From positions 1 to 40,113 of the forward strand of contig CALDOK010000522.1 of NCBI GenBank assembly GCA_937912125.1: DNA of 40,113 nt, in the 5' to 3' direction. The notes beneath the pieces were generated by a model. The model was not told the origin of the DNA. It did no database searches and saw nothing but the letters and a program-made list of their open reading frames with translations. The DNA is from an uncultured Pseudomonadota bacterium (GTDB lineage Bacteria; Myxococcota_A; UBA796; JAFGLY01). A program made the translations under genes and the position numbers. Below are positions 21,984 to 30,585 of this stretch, piece after piece (within the stretch, counting starts at the first letter, position 1; every line of letters begins with the position of its first letter).

Positions 21984-23369
21984 CTACAGGGGCGCCAGCT
22001 TGGCGGTGAAGTGGCGCAGCCAGGGGGCCTGCTCGACCACCTCGAAGCCCCGCAGATCGTGGGCCTTGGCGGCCACGCGCGTGATGACCTCACCCACGAA
22101 GTCCACATGGGACTGGGTGTAGGTGCGGCGCGGAATAGCCAAGCGCACCAGCTCCATGGCCGCGGGCTGGAAGCCGCCATCGGGCAGATCGCGGCCGAAC
22201 ATCAGCGAGCCGATCTCCACGCCCCGCACGCCGCCCTCGAGGTACAGGGCCACGGCGAGGGCCTGGGCGGGGAGCTGCCGAGCGGGGATGTGGGGCAGCA
22301 GCTGGGCCGCGTCGAGGTAGACCGCGTGGCCTCCGGGAGGTTGCACGATGGGCACCCCCGCCGCCACAGCCTTGTCGGCCAGGTAGGCGGTGGAGCGGAT
22401 CCGGTACTGCAGGTAGTTGGGGTCCAGCGCTTCCATCAAGCCCGTGGCCATGGCCTCCATGTCGTAGCCAGCCAACCCACCGTAGGTTGGGAAGCCCTCG
22501 GTGAGGATCAGCAGGTTGCGGCACTCCATGGCCAGGGCGGGGTCCTTCATGGCCAGGAAGCCACCGATGTTGACCATGCCATCCTTCTTGGCGGACATGG
22601 TGCAGCCGTCGGCGTAGGAGAACATCTCCCGGGCGATCTCGAGGGGGCTCTTGTCCTCGTAGCCGGGCTCGCGCAGCTTGATGAACCAGGAGTTCTCGGC
22701 GAAGCGGCAGGCATCGAGGAACAGGGGGATGTCGTAGCGGTCGCAGACGGCGCGCACGGCCTTGATGTTGGCCATGGAGACCGGCTGCCCGCCGCCGGAG
22801 TTGTTGGTGACCGTGACCATGATCAAAGGCACGCGGTCGCGGCCGAGCTCGCGGACCTTGGCCTCGAGCCGCTCGATGTCCATGTTGCCCTTGAAGGGAT
22901 GGATGAGCTGCGGCTGCCGACCCTCGGGGATGACGAAGTCCAGGGCCTCGGCCCCGGTGTACTCCACGTTGGCGCGGGTGGTGTCGAAGTGGGTGTTGTT
23001 GGGGATCACCTGGCCCGACTTGCCCACCGCGGAGAACAGGATGCGCTCGGCGGCGCGGCCCTGGTGGGTGGGGATGACCTCGGGCAGGCCCGTGATGTCC
23101 CGGATGACATCCGCCAGGCGGAAGAACGAACGACTGCCCGCGTAGGACTCGTCGCCGTCGAGCATGCCAGCCCACTGCCGGGCAGACATGGCCCCGGTGC
23201 CCGAGTCTGTGAGCAGGTCGATGATCACATCCTCGCCTCGCAGGCCGAACAGGTTCCAGCCCGCCTTCTCCATCGCGATCCGACGCTCCTCGGCGTTCGG
23301 GAAGGGGATCCGCTGGGTGGAGTGGATGCGGAAGGGCTCGATGATGGTGTTGTAGGAACCAATGGGCAT
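21984..23369 (-). CDS. tnaA: Tryptophanase (L-tryptophan indole-lyase)
   Basis: PLP enzyme cleaving tryptophan to indole, pyruvate and ammonia. The start at 23369 (MPIGSYNTIIEPFR) has GGAGT upstream and gives 461 residues; a Met five codons earlier is possible. The family segments EDVIIDLLTDSGTGAMS, IPTHQGRAAE, TNNSGGGQPVSMAN and MSAKKDGMVNIGG (PLP lysine K262) are all present. Against tyrosine phenol-lyase, FDTTR carries Asp (D129) where TPL has Thr, and GVEIGSLMFGRD carries Ile where TPL has its Arg. Both favour tryptophanase. A 46-codon ORF containing two Trp codons lies just upstream. Confidence 0.93.
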   Translation of the reverse strand: MPIGSYNTIIEPFRIHSTQRIPFPNAEERRIAMEKAGWNLFGLRGEDVIIDLLTDSGTGAMSARQWAGMLDGDESYAGSRSFFRLADVIRDITGLPEVIPTHQGRAAERILFSAVGKSGQVIPNNTHFDTTRANVEYTGAEALDFVIPEGRQPQLIHPFKGNMDIERLEAKVRELGRDRVPLIMVTVTNNSGGGQPVSMANIKAVRAVCDRYDIPLFLDACRFAENSWFIKLREPGYEDKSPLEIAREMFSYADGCTMSAKKDGMVNIGGFLAMKDPALAMECRNLLILTEGFPTYGGLAGYDMEAMATGLMEALDPNYLQYRIRSTAYLADKAVAAGVPIVQPPGGHAVYLDAAQLLPHIPARQLPAQALAVALYLEGGVRGVEIGSLMFGRDLPDGGFQPAAMELVRLAIPRRTYTQSHVDFVGEVITRVAAKAHDLRGFEVVEQAPWLRHFTAKLAPL

Positions 23370-23446
23370 GGCCGACTCCAGCAAAGGGGCGCGCGCAGGG
23401 GGTCATCTCCGATAGCGCAGAGGCCCCCAGCTGGCCATGGCGGGGA

Positions 23447-23587
23447 TCAGCCCGGGTCGAGGCGGCCCGAGGACGGCGCGTGCCAGGAGCCCCAGGTCCC
23501 GAGAATGGTCTGATCTTCCGTGGCCACCAGGGGGACGACCACGGAGAGGGCGAACAGCAGAGCGACGAGCCTCGAGACGCGGGGCAT
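23447..23587 (-). CDS. Small ORF upstream of tryptophanase (signal-peptide-like or leader peptide)
   Basis: A 46-codon frame not overlapping any larger gene: ATG at 23587, stop TGA at 23447. It reads MPRVSRLVALLFALSVVVPL, then VATEDQTILGTWGSW and HAPSSGRLDPG. The first 22 residues are a textbook signal peptide, so one reading is a tiny secreted peptide of about 24 residues. The other reading is regulatory: it ends 77 bases before tnaA, has two Trp codons (W32, W35) and ends Asp-Pro-Gly. Enterobacterial tryptophanase is controlled by the Trp-containing leader TnaC. No sequence match to TnaC is claimed. Confidence 0.45.
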   Translation of the reverse strand: MPRVSRLVALLFALSVVVPLVATEDQTILGTWGSWHAPSSGRLDPG

Positions 23588-23663
23588 GAGGACTCAGGAT
23601 GGCTGGCGGCTGCGCAGAGTCCATCAGCCAATCAACAGACCCCCGCTACCGAGGTGTGGGGTC

Positions 23664-24503
23664 CTACTCCCGCGCCAGCCGCTCCGACAGGGCGAACACC
23701 AGGAACACCGGCGCCATGGACAGGGTCGAGAAGACCAGCGCGCCGCCCACCTCCCAGCCGAAGACCACCATGAAGTTCTGCACCGGCAGCCACAGCAACC
23801 CGAACAGAGCGGTCGAGCGCAGCACCCGCCGCAGGGGCGCGGCCCCGTCGATGCGCCGCAGCACCCCGTGGAGCCAAGGCAAGCACAGCCCGGTCATGAA
23901 GAAGGCGCCGTAGAAGATCAGATCGAACCACAGCGAGCGCCCCACTGGGGCGTTCGGGTCATCCAGGGGCAGCGCGAGGAACGCCAGGTGCACGATCCCG
24001 AAGAGCCCGAGAGGGAAGGCCACGGCGCCCGTGATCATGGCGCTCACCAGCCCCCTGGAGAGCCCCGGGGGCGCCCCCCGGCGGGAGGGAAAGAGCAGCC
24101 CCAGGGCGGTCCCCACCGCCAGGAACACCAGGGTGTCGCCCAACAGAGTGGAGTAGTTGGCCACCTTCGCGGGGGTGAACCACTCCCAGTCGCGGCCGGG
24201 TTCGAAGGCGATGACGCCGAAGACCGAAGGGACCTGGACAGCGAGCAGGAAGAACGAGCCGAACAGCAAGCCCTTGCTCCAGCCCGCTGCCACCGGGAGG
24301 TGGTCCTTGACCTGCCCGAACACCACCACCATCAAGACAGCCTGGACGCACACGAAGGGGAGCAGGATCGGGATGGTGGGCTCCCCGGTGATGCTCGCTT
24401 CCTGGGAGACCAGCAGCCCCAGGGCGCTGTGGATCAGCGGCGTGAGGGCGATCATCAGCACGGCGATCACGGCGGTCTTCAGAGCTGCTTCGAAGCGGAT
24501 CAT
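23664..24503 (-). CDS. Multi-pass membrane protein of unknown function
   Basis: 279 residues with about seven to eight hydrophobic helices (for example 8-30, 45-65, 78-98, 120-140, 152-178, 190-212, 232-250, 255-275). A short periplasmic or cytosolic loop has EPGRDWEWFTPAK near 101-113. There are no transport motifs or catalytic residues I can name. It is upstream of the small ORF and tryptophanase on the same strand with a 76-base gap, so it could be co-transcribed and might transport a related metabolite, but that is only positional. Confidence 0.65.
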   Translation of the reverse strand: MIRFEAALKTAVIAVLMIALTPLIHSALGLLVSQEASITGEPTIPILLPFVCVQAVLMVVVFGQVKDHLPVAAGWSKGLLFGSFFLLAVQVPSVFGVIAFEPGRDWEWFTPAKVANYSTLLGDTLVFLAVGTALGLLFPSRRGAPPGLSRGLVSAMITGAVAFPLGLFGIVHLAFLALPLDDPNAPVGRSLWFDLIFYGAFFMTGLCLPWLHGVLRRIDGAAPLRRVLRSTALFGLLWLPVQNFMVVFGWEVGGALVFSTLSMAPVFLVFALSERLARE

Positions 24504-24568
24504 GGAGAGCTCAGTGCGAGGGTCCTGGGCATCCTCGATGTTCTCACATAACGAACCGAGTGCAGCGC

Positions 24569-25795
24569 CTAGGGCACATCACCAGCGGCGATCATCGAGG
24601 CGAGGCAGCTTCCGTGGTAGGAAAGGTCCCCCGCCGCCCTTGGAACCAGATCGGCCGTCCGACCAGAGGGGTACTCGATCCGAGCAGCCTTCCACGGCGA
24701 TGTCCCGAGGACCTCGACAACCTCGGGGGTAATGCCGAACTCGTACTTCCAGAACGGACCTCCGTAGGGGGTAGCCCCCACCGAGGTGTTTCTGCTCGTG
24801 AGTGTGACCCTGGTGCCATCCTCGAAGGCGAGCCTGGCGATGATGTCGTCCGCCTGCTCCTTCTCGACGGGGACCTCGACGAGCCAGACCAACCAGGAGA
24901 ATGAGATATCATCCTCGCTAATCTCGATATTGTAGCCGTATTGACCTCCGTACGGTTGGGGGGCCTTGATGACACGGTCTCCGGTGAAGGCATCGGACTC
25001 GTCAACAACCCACTTTTCGCACCACTTCGACTTCACGTTGATGAGCGCGGGGGCGCTCGGGCGCCCTTCGATGACGGGGGCACTCGGTTCCCCCGAGGAA
25101 TCTGACCCTCCCTCGTCAATCCGTACCGCAAAGTCCGCCGCAGTGGAGTCGGCTCGAGTGAAGCCCAGAGCGTCTTCCACCGACTCCGCGGCGAGCCCGA
25201 AGCCCAGCCCCTCGACGCCCACACCGACCGCCTTGAAGCTGACGACGCCCGCGACATACCCGGCTGCGTCGAGGATGGGCCCGCCGCTGTTTCCAGCATT
25301 GATGCTGGCATCGGTCTGGAGGAACACCCGGCCATCCGCGTCCCGGTATGCGCTGACGATCCCTCGGCTGACGCTGTGGGTCAGGGCTTCGTCGATAGGT
25401 GAGCCCACGATGAAGAGGTCGGTACCCGATCCCGCCCGTTCCGTCGCCAGAGGGAGACAGGGAGTGGTCCCGACGGAGACGCGGACCAGCGCGACGTCCG
25501 ACTCGATAGAGGTTCGCGTGACCACGGCGTCGAGTACGGACTCGTCCTCCAGCACAACCTTGACCTTGCGCGCTTGTCCAACGACGTGAGCCGCGGTCAG
25601 CACAAAGCCGTCTGGGGAGATGAACACCCCACTGCCGTGCCCCAGCGTGGTCTCAATGCGGACGACGCTGCTCTTGGCGTCGTCGAGCGCTCCTGGGAGC
25701 GCCATAGCCCTCGCCCCACAGCGAGCCATGTCGGTCGATGGTTCCTGGGCCTGCACCACGGCGACGGCCACGAGAAGTCCGAGCGTGCTCAACAT
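24569..25795 (-). CDS. Secreted trypsin-like serine protease (HtrA/S1-type) with unknown C-terminal domain
   Basis: The ATG at 25795 follows GGAGGA and opens a signal peptide (MLSTLGLLVAVAVVQAQ), leaving 408 residues. The protease domain spans about 40-215 with the triad H70 (LTAAHVV), D100 (ESDVALVRV) and S170 (NAGNSGGPI). That is the HtrA/DegP style, but no PDZ domain follows. Residues about 255-400 are an unrecognised beta-rich domain with paired YGG-containing strands (PYGGQYGYNIEIS; PYGGPFWKYEFG). The coding strand is visibly less GC-rich around 24880-25000 than its neighbours. Likely a periplasmic or secreted quality-control or processing protease. Confidence 0.85.
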   Translation of the reverse strand: MLSTLGLLVAVAVVQAQEPSTDMARCGARAMALPGALDDAKSSVVRIETTLGHGSGVFISPDGFVLTAAHVVGQARKVKVVLEDESVLDAVVTRTSIESDVALVRVSVGTTPCLPLATERAGSGTDLFIVGSPIDEALTHSVSRGIVSAYRDADGRVFLQTDASINAGNSGGPILDAAGYVAGVVSFKAVGVGVEGLGFGLAAESVEDALGFTRADSTAADFAVRIDEGGSDSSGEPSAPVIEGRPSAPALINVKSKWCEKWVVDESDAFTGDRVIKAPQPYGGQYGYNIEISEDDISFSWLVWLVEVPVEKEQADDIIARLAFEDGTRVTLTSRNTSVGATPYGGPFWKYEFGITPEVVEVLGTSPWKAARIEYPSGRTADLVPRAAGDLSYHGSCLASMIAAGDVP

Positions 25796-25937
25796 GGTTC
25801 CTCCAGCCGGACGACTTGGCTTTCGTTGCACCCGCGCCCACACATCCACAGGCTATCTCAGGGGGCCTCGTCCTGTCTTCCCGATGTCTATGGAAAGCAC
25901 GAGGGGCCCCACAGCCTGGGCACCGGGTTGCCCCGCG

Positions 25938-28529
25938 TCACCTGTGCTCGCCGCGCCGACGCATGAGGGCCGCGACGCCCACCAGGCCCAACAACCACGC
26001 GCCCAGGGCCCCTCGGCCGCCGCTGGCGCAGCCGTCGCAGCGGCCACCGCCGCCCCCGGGCTTCACGCCATCGCCCGTGTCGCAGCTGTCGTCGCCGTCG
26101 CAGTCCTGGTCCACGCCGTCGCCGCAGACATCCTCGGCGCCGGGGAAGATCGCGGCGTCGTGGTCCTCGCAGTCCTCGTCGCAGAGCACGCCGTCGCCGT
26201 CGTAGTCCTGCACCGGGTAGCAGCCCTCGTGGTCGGGATCCAGCTGGTAGTCCCAGATGCCCCGGCCATAGGTGCCGAAGCGGATGGTGTTCTCGGCGAC
26301 CAGGGTCTCGCAGGACCAGTAGGTGGTCACGGGGGCGTCGGTGCCGGTCACGTCGTACCACTCGGTGCCCTCGTCCCGGCGGTACACGGCGTTCTCCGTG
26401 CCCGCCAGCAGGGTGCCCGAGCCGTCGGGGGCCAGGCAGAGGCTGTAGACCATGGTGTTGGGCAGGCCCTCGTCGAAGGCCGACCAGGAACCGCCGCCGT
26501 CGGTGGTCTTGTAGACCGCGGGGCCGCCGTAGCCGGAGCCCCCCACCCAGGCGGTGTCCACGTCGGCGCTGGAGGGGACCAGGGCCTGGCCGTAGTACCA
26601 GTTCTCGTCGGGGCCCACGGAGGCCGAGCGGGTCCAGCTCACCCCGTGGTCGGCCGAGTGGAACATGCGGCCTTCGCTGGTGGCCAACAGCGCCCGCTGG
26701 CTGTCCAGCGGGGAGAACGCCAAGGCGCTGACATACTCGCCGGGCTGCAGATCCAGGCTCCCGTCGGACCAGAGCTCGCCGCGCATGCCGCCCGAGCTCA
26801 GCAGCTGGTAGCGGTACAGGCGCGTGGCCGGGAAGAACATGGCCTCCATGTCGTCAGGGTCGGCCACGATGGGGGGCAGCCAGGGCACGTAGGTCTCGCC
26901 GGCGGGGAAGTCGCCGTAGTCGAGCCAGGGGTCCTCCTCGCCCACCTGCACCAGGATGAAGCCCGGGTAGACCGAGAACACGTGGCCGTGAGTGCCGTCG
27001 CCGGAGGTCAGGTGGCCGTAGTCGCCGGAGATGATCTGCTCGAAGACCTGAAGATCACCACCGGGCTGAGACATGGTGTTGGTGACCTGGTAGCCCTGGT
27101 CCTGGGCCCCCGCTGCGATGTGGGTGGGGTCGGCGGCTGAGGTCAGGGTGTCGTAGTACTGGCTGACCCGCAGGCCATCGAGGCTGAGGTTGCGCACGCT
27201 GTCGAGGGCGTCGGTGGAGTGGTACAGCCCGCCGTCGGTGCTGATGTACCAGATCTCGCCGCCTTCGCCGTCGGGCAGCACGTCGAGCCCCGGGATGTCG
27301 GCATGCAGCAGGTTGGCGGGATCGTCGTAGTACTCCCACCAGGGGTTGACGATGTCGAAGTTGGCGCCGCCGTCGAAGGTGTGGTGTACCTCCACCCCAC
27401 CCCAGGCGAACAGCAGGGGATCCACCCGCGAGGCATTGAGGGTCTGCCAGTAGTCCTCCACCGGGGCCATCCAGCTCCAGGTCTCGCCCGCGTCATCGGA
27501 GCGGAACAGCTGAGTCTCGTCCATGATCACGTACAGGGTGGGAGCCCCGGCCTCGGAGCCCACGATCTCGCCCTGGCCGCTCTCGCGCAGGATCTGGCCG
27601 CGCTGTTCCCAGCTGTCGCCTTGGTCCAGGCTGACCCACAGGCCGCCGTCGTCCACCAGGTAGAGCGTGGAGTCGCCATCGCGCGGAGTCCACAGGTCGG
27701 CCTCGTAGCTGTCGAAGTCCAGCAGCTCGTCCCAGCTCGCGCCGCTGTCCTGGCTGCGCATCAGGGCACAGCGGGTCCAGGAGCAGCCCACCATGAACAG
27801 GGTGTCGCTGCCGTCGGAGCTGGCGATGAGCCGCCGCACGCTCCAGATGCCCGACAACACGCCCGTGGGCTCCGTCCAGGTGAGCCCGTCATCGTCGCTG
27901 CGGTGCACCAGGCCCGCGTCGGTGGCGGCCACCAGGATGTCGGGGTCGCCGGCGACTTCGGGGGCCAGGACCTCGAGCCAGTGGGCGCCGCCGTACAGGT
28001 TGTCACCCAGGGGCTCCCAGTCGGTGCCGTCGCGGCTGCCCCGCCACACACCGCCCTTGGACGAGCCGGCCACCAGGGACTCCCCATCGCTGGACAGGCG
28101 GGTGACGTGCATGCGGCCCGCCAGGTTCTGACTGCCACGCTCCACCCAGGACGCCTCGGCGGGGGGTGGGGGGTTGGCCGCCAGGGCATTGCGCTTGTCG
28201 ATCTGGGCCAGGCCGTTGGCCCGCTCCATGGCCTTCCAGTCCACATCGGGCGGAGCCTTGTGGATGAAACGAATCCAGTCCTTGCGCTTCTTCTTGTTGT
28301 CGTGCTCGGCCCCTTCGTGCAGCCAGTGCTCGGTGGGGGGCGGGCGACGCCAGCGCTGGGCGCGCTCGGCGGTGCGGGCCGCCAGCTCCGCGGGGTTGGC
28401 GGCGGGGGCTGTCTCGGACACCACCTTTGGCCGCGCGGGGTCCGTGAGCTGCTGGTGGACCAGGGCGGCAGCCACGCTGGCGGAGAGCACAGCGGCTGCG
28501 GGGACCAGGGCGCGGAGGGTGCGCGACAT
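25938..28529 (-). CDS. Exported beta-propeller (sortilin/BNR-like) protein with metal-binding motif and MYXO-CTERM anchor
   Basis: The ATG at 28529 starts a signal/anchor (MSRTLRALVPAAAVLSASVAAAL), giving 863 residues. Residues about 130-740 are sortilin/BNR-type repeats: repeated FRSDDAGETWSW, FHSADHGVSWTR, YKTTDGGGSWSAF and similar, i.e. blades with an S/T-x-D-x-G-x-x-W signature. Then comes a Cys/Asp motif (DYDGDGVLCDEDCEDHDAAI ... CGDGVDQDCDGDDSC), the putative metal-binding region common in myxobacterial surface proteins. The end has Gly-rich CDGCASGG, a hydrophobic helix and RRRGEHR: a MYXO-CTERM type sorting tail. It is probably displayed on the outer surface after processing; binding partner unknown. 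Confidence 0.86.
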   Translation of the reverse strand: MSRTLRALVPAAAVLSASVAAALVHQQLTDPARPKVVSETAPAANPAELAARTAERAQRWRRPPPTEHWLHEGAEHDNKKKRKDWIRFIHKAPPDVDWKAMERANGLAQIDKRNALAANPPPPAEASWVERGSQNLAGRMHVTRLSSDGESLVAGSSKGGVWRGSRDGTDWEPLGDNLYGGAHWLEVLAPEVAGDPDILVAATDAGLVHRSDDDGLTWTEPTGVLSGIWSVRRLIASSDGSDTLFMVGCSWTRCALMRSQDSGASWDELLDFDSYEADLWTPRDGDSTLYLVDDGGLWVSLDQGDSWEQRGQILRESGQGEIVGSEAGAPTLYVIMDETQLFRSDDAGETWSWMAPVEDYWQTLNASRVDPLLFAWGGVEVHHTFDGGANFDIVNPWWEYYDDPANLLHADIPGLDVLPDGEGGEIWYISTDGGLYHSTDALDSVRNLSLDGLRVSQYYDTLTSAADPTHIAAGAQDQGYQVTNTMSQPGGDLQVFEQIISGDYGHLTSGDGTHGHVFSVYPGFILVQVGEEDPWLDYGDFPAGETYVPWLPPIVADPDDMEAMFFPATRLYRYQLLSSGGMRGELWSDGSLDLQPGEYVSALAFSPLDSQRALLATSEGRMFHSADHGVSWTRSASVGPDENWYYGQALVPSSADVDTAWVGGSGYGGPAVYKTTDGGGSWSAFDEGLPNTMVYSLCLAPDGSGTLLAGTENAVYRRDEGTEWYDVTGTDAPVTTYWSCETLVAENTIRFGTYGRGIWDYQLDPDHEGCYPVQDYDGDGVLCDEDCEDHDAAIFPGAEDVCGDGVDQDCDGDDSCDTGDGVKPGGGGGRCDGCASGGRGALGAWLLGLVGVAALMRRRGEHR

Positions 28530-28837
28530 GATGGCTCCAAGGGGGGGCGGCTGACCGGGCCTGGGCAGGGTGACCGGCGGGTCGGTCGGCGTCAAGCAGC
28601 GCGTGTTCCAAAGCTGTCCTCCTCCATGGAACACAGGACAGGACGCGAGACACGCAACAGGGCCGAAGGCCAACTCATGCCGACAGCTGAATATGCTCGA
28701 TGAGCCTATTGGAAGCTCCTGTTACTCCATGTTCTTGGACGACGACCGGACCTTGGTCCCGAACTTGCATTGTCCCCGAGTGCATCCCCGACGTGGAGCT
28801 GGCCGCCCTGGCTCCGCCCCCCCGATGGAGGCCCCCC
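28530..28837. promoter_or_regulatory. 308-base divergent intergenic region
   Basis: Separates the minus-strand propeller gene from the plus-strand outer-membrane-type gene and must hold both promoters. The stretch 28660-28780 is the least GC-rich. A small palindrome GGACC-TT-GGTCC lies at 28748-28759. The frames crossing it have no homology I recognise, and the plus-strand frame from 28700 only becomes protein-like at the signal peptide starting 28838. Confidence 0.4.
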
Positions 28838-29677
28838 ATGCTGACCACGATTCTCCTCGCCCTCGCCTCTCACGCTGCCCCCGCCGCCGAGATCGCGCCG
28901 GACTTCGAGCTGCGAGCCGCCCTGAGCCTCGAGCGCCTGGGTGTACAAGCCGACCTGCGGCCGGGGCTCCGCATGGGCTTGTGGCGCCAGCCGGGCAGCC
29001 TGCTCTTCGACGATCCCTACGCCAAGCTGCAGGCCCAGGTCTTCGTCACCCCGGCCTATGTGCGCGCGGGGCCCCGGCTGGTGGTCGAGCCCCTGGCCAT
29101 CTTCCAGCTGCAGGTCTTCGCCAACTACGACCTCTACTTCGGCAACTTCCAGACGGTGGTGGGCTACGGCGAGGCCAGCGCGGACTACGGCGACAACGAC
29201 GCCATCGAGGACTATGTCGCCATGGACCCTGACCGTCAGGATCGGGGCTCGGGCTGGCACTGGGGTGTCTCGCCGACCCTCAAGGCCCAGGCTGGCCCCA
29301 TGGTCATCGTGGCCAACGCCGAGTACACCGACTGGCGCCTGAAGGCCGACGTGCCAGGGGGCTACACCTTCGAGCGCGAGTACGAGCTGCTGATGGGCTT
29401 CGACGACCAGCTCATCGCCACCAACGGCCTGCTGCTGTACGACTTCGAGCCCTGGGACGAAGCGACCATGCGGGTGGGCAACCTGACCACCTGGCGCATG
29501 GCCCTGGGGGACACCGAGGACCAGCTGCTGCGCACCGGGCTGGCGGTGGCCGCCTCGCTGAAGGACGGCCAGGTCAACCCCACCCTCGTGGTCCAGGCCT
29601 ACCTGCGCGACCGCGCCTACACGGCGCCCTTCCCCCCCTTCATCGGCCTGATGATGCGCTGGTCGCCGACCTCGTAG
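28838..29677 (+). CDS. Putative outer-membrane beta-barrel protein
   Basis: I set the start at the ATG at 28838, preceded by GGAGG and opening a signal peptide (MLTTILLALASHAAPAAE). The result is 279 residues. The mature part alternates short hydrophobic/aromatic strands (LRPGLRMGLWRQPGSLLF; PLAIFQLQVFANYDLYFG; HWGVSPTLKAQAGPMVIVANAEYTDW) and ends with FIGLMMRWSPTS, in line with a barrel of roughly 10-14 strands. No porin or transporter family is identified. It is a lone gene facing the MBL-fold gene. Confidence 0.65.
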   Translation: MLTTILLALASHAAPAAEIAPDFELRAALSLERLGVQADLRPGLRMGLWRQPGSLLFDDPYAKLQAQVFVTPAYVRAGPRLVVEPLAIFQLQVFANYDLYFGNFQTVVGYGEASADYGDNDAIEDYVAMDPDRQDRGSGWHWGVSPTLKAQAGPMVIVANAEYTDWRLKADVPGGYTFEREYELLMGFDDQLIATNGLLLYDFEPWDEATMRVGNLTTWRMALGDTEDQLLRTGLAVAASLKDGQVNPTLVVQAYLRDRAYTAPFPPFIGLMMRWSPTS

Positions 29678-29722
29678 GTGCAGGCCCCGCGAGGCCCGGG
29701 TCAGCCTGATCACCGCCTCGCT

Positions 29723-30451
29723 TCAGCGGGCGTCCACCAGAGCCACGGCCCGCTCCTCTGGCACCGGGGCCACATGCCCCAGGTACAGCTGCTGGGGATG
29801 GTAGGCCAGCACGGCCTGGATGCTGGAGATGACCTGGTCGGGCAGCTCGCGCAGGTTGGGGATCTGCGGGCTCTTGCTCGGCCCCACGATCAGGTCCCCC
29901 ACCACGGCCAGCTGGCCAGGGACCACCACCGCCTGGGAGCAGGCCGTGTGACCCGGCGCGGCCAGCACGAAGCCGTCGATGCCCCAGGGCGTCAGATCCA
30001 GGCGATCCTCGACCACGATCTCCGCGTCGTACGCGGGCACGCGGTGGTCGTCTCCCACCCAGGCGATCACCTCACCCAACGGCGTATGGGGCACCACCGG
30101 CGCCCCCAGGCCGGCGGCCAGCAGGCCCTGCCCTGCCGCCTGGACCGCGACCCGCGCGCCGGTGCGCTGGGCCAGCTCGGCCGCCCCGCCAGCGTGGTCC
30201 ACATGCACATGGGTGAGCACGATGAGCTCGATGTCCTCGGGCTCGATGCCGGCACGGTGGGCCACCCCCAGGATCCGCGCGCCCGCCCCGGGCAGGCCCG
30301 TGTCCACCAGCACCGCGCCCCCGCGGCCCCGCAGCAGCGTGGCCCGGGCGTAGACCAGATCGACCTCCACCACCTGCACCGGATCGGATGGAGCGGGGCG
30401 CGCGCCGCGAGGGACGAGCAAGAGCAGGATGACGAGCAGGGAGTGGAGCAT
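29723..30451 (-). CDS. Exported metallo-beta-lactamase-fold hydrolase
   Basis: 242 residues: signal peptide (MLHSLLVILLLLVPRGARPA), then the MBL fold. VLVDTGLPGAG precedes the zinc motif LTHVHVDHAGG (HxHxDH), followed by APGHTACSQAVVV (third His), VVGDLIVG (bridging Asp) and YLGHVAPV (last His). All metal ligands are present, so an active periplasmic dinuclear-zinc hydrolase is expected. The sequence is closer to generic or lactonase-like members than to beta-lactamases, but the substrate cannot be told. It is convergent with the barrel gene and alone on its strand. Confidence 0.88.
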   Translation of the reverse strand: MLHSLLVILLLLVPRGARPAPSDPVQVVEVDLVYARATLLRGRGGAVLVDTGLPGAGARILGVAHRAGIEPEDIELIVLTHVHVDHAGGAAELAQRTGARVAVQAAGQGLLAAGLGAPVVPHTPLGEVIAWVGDDHRVPAYDAEIVVEDRLDLTPWGIDGFVLAAPGHTACSQAVVVPGQLAVVGDLIVGPSKSPQIPNLRELPDQVISSIQAVLAYHPQQLYLGHVAPVPEERAVALVDAR

Positions 30452-30585
30452 ACTCCCACGCTAGCGACGGAACGCCGGCCCCGCCCGCCGATCATGTAAC
30501 CATATGTAACTTGGACGCCGCACGGTCCCTGGCCGACCCAGGGATTGGGTCAACGCCCTGGCTCACCGCTGCCCGGGACCAGGCG

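Noticed and set aside
21984..23369. Tyrosine phenol-lyase
   Set aside because: Asp replaces the TPL Thr in the FDTTR segment and Ile replaces the TPL Arg in GVEIGS, both tryptophanase-like.
25938..26270. Additional small frames around the metal-binding motif
   Set aside because: Low-complexity shadows caused by the Asp/Cys codon pattern of the propeller protein's C-terminus.
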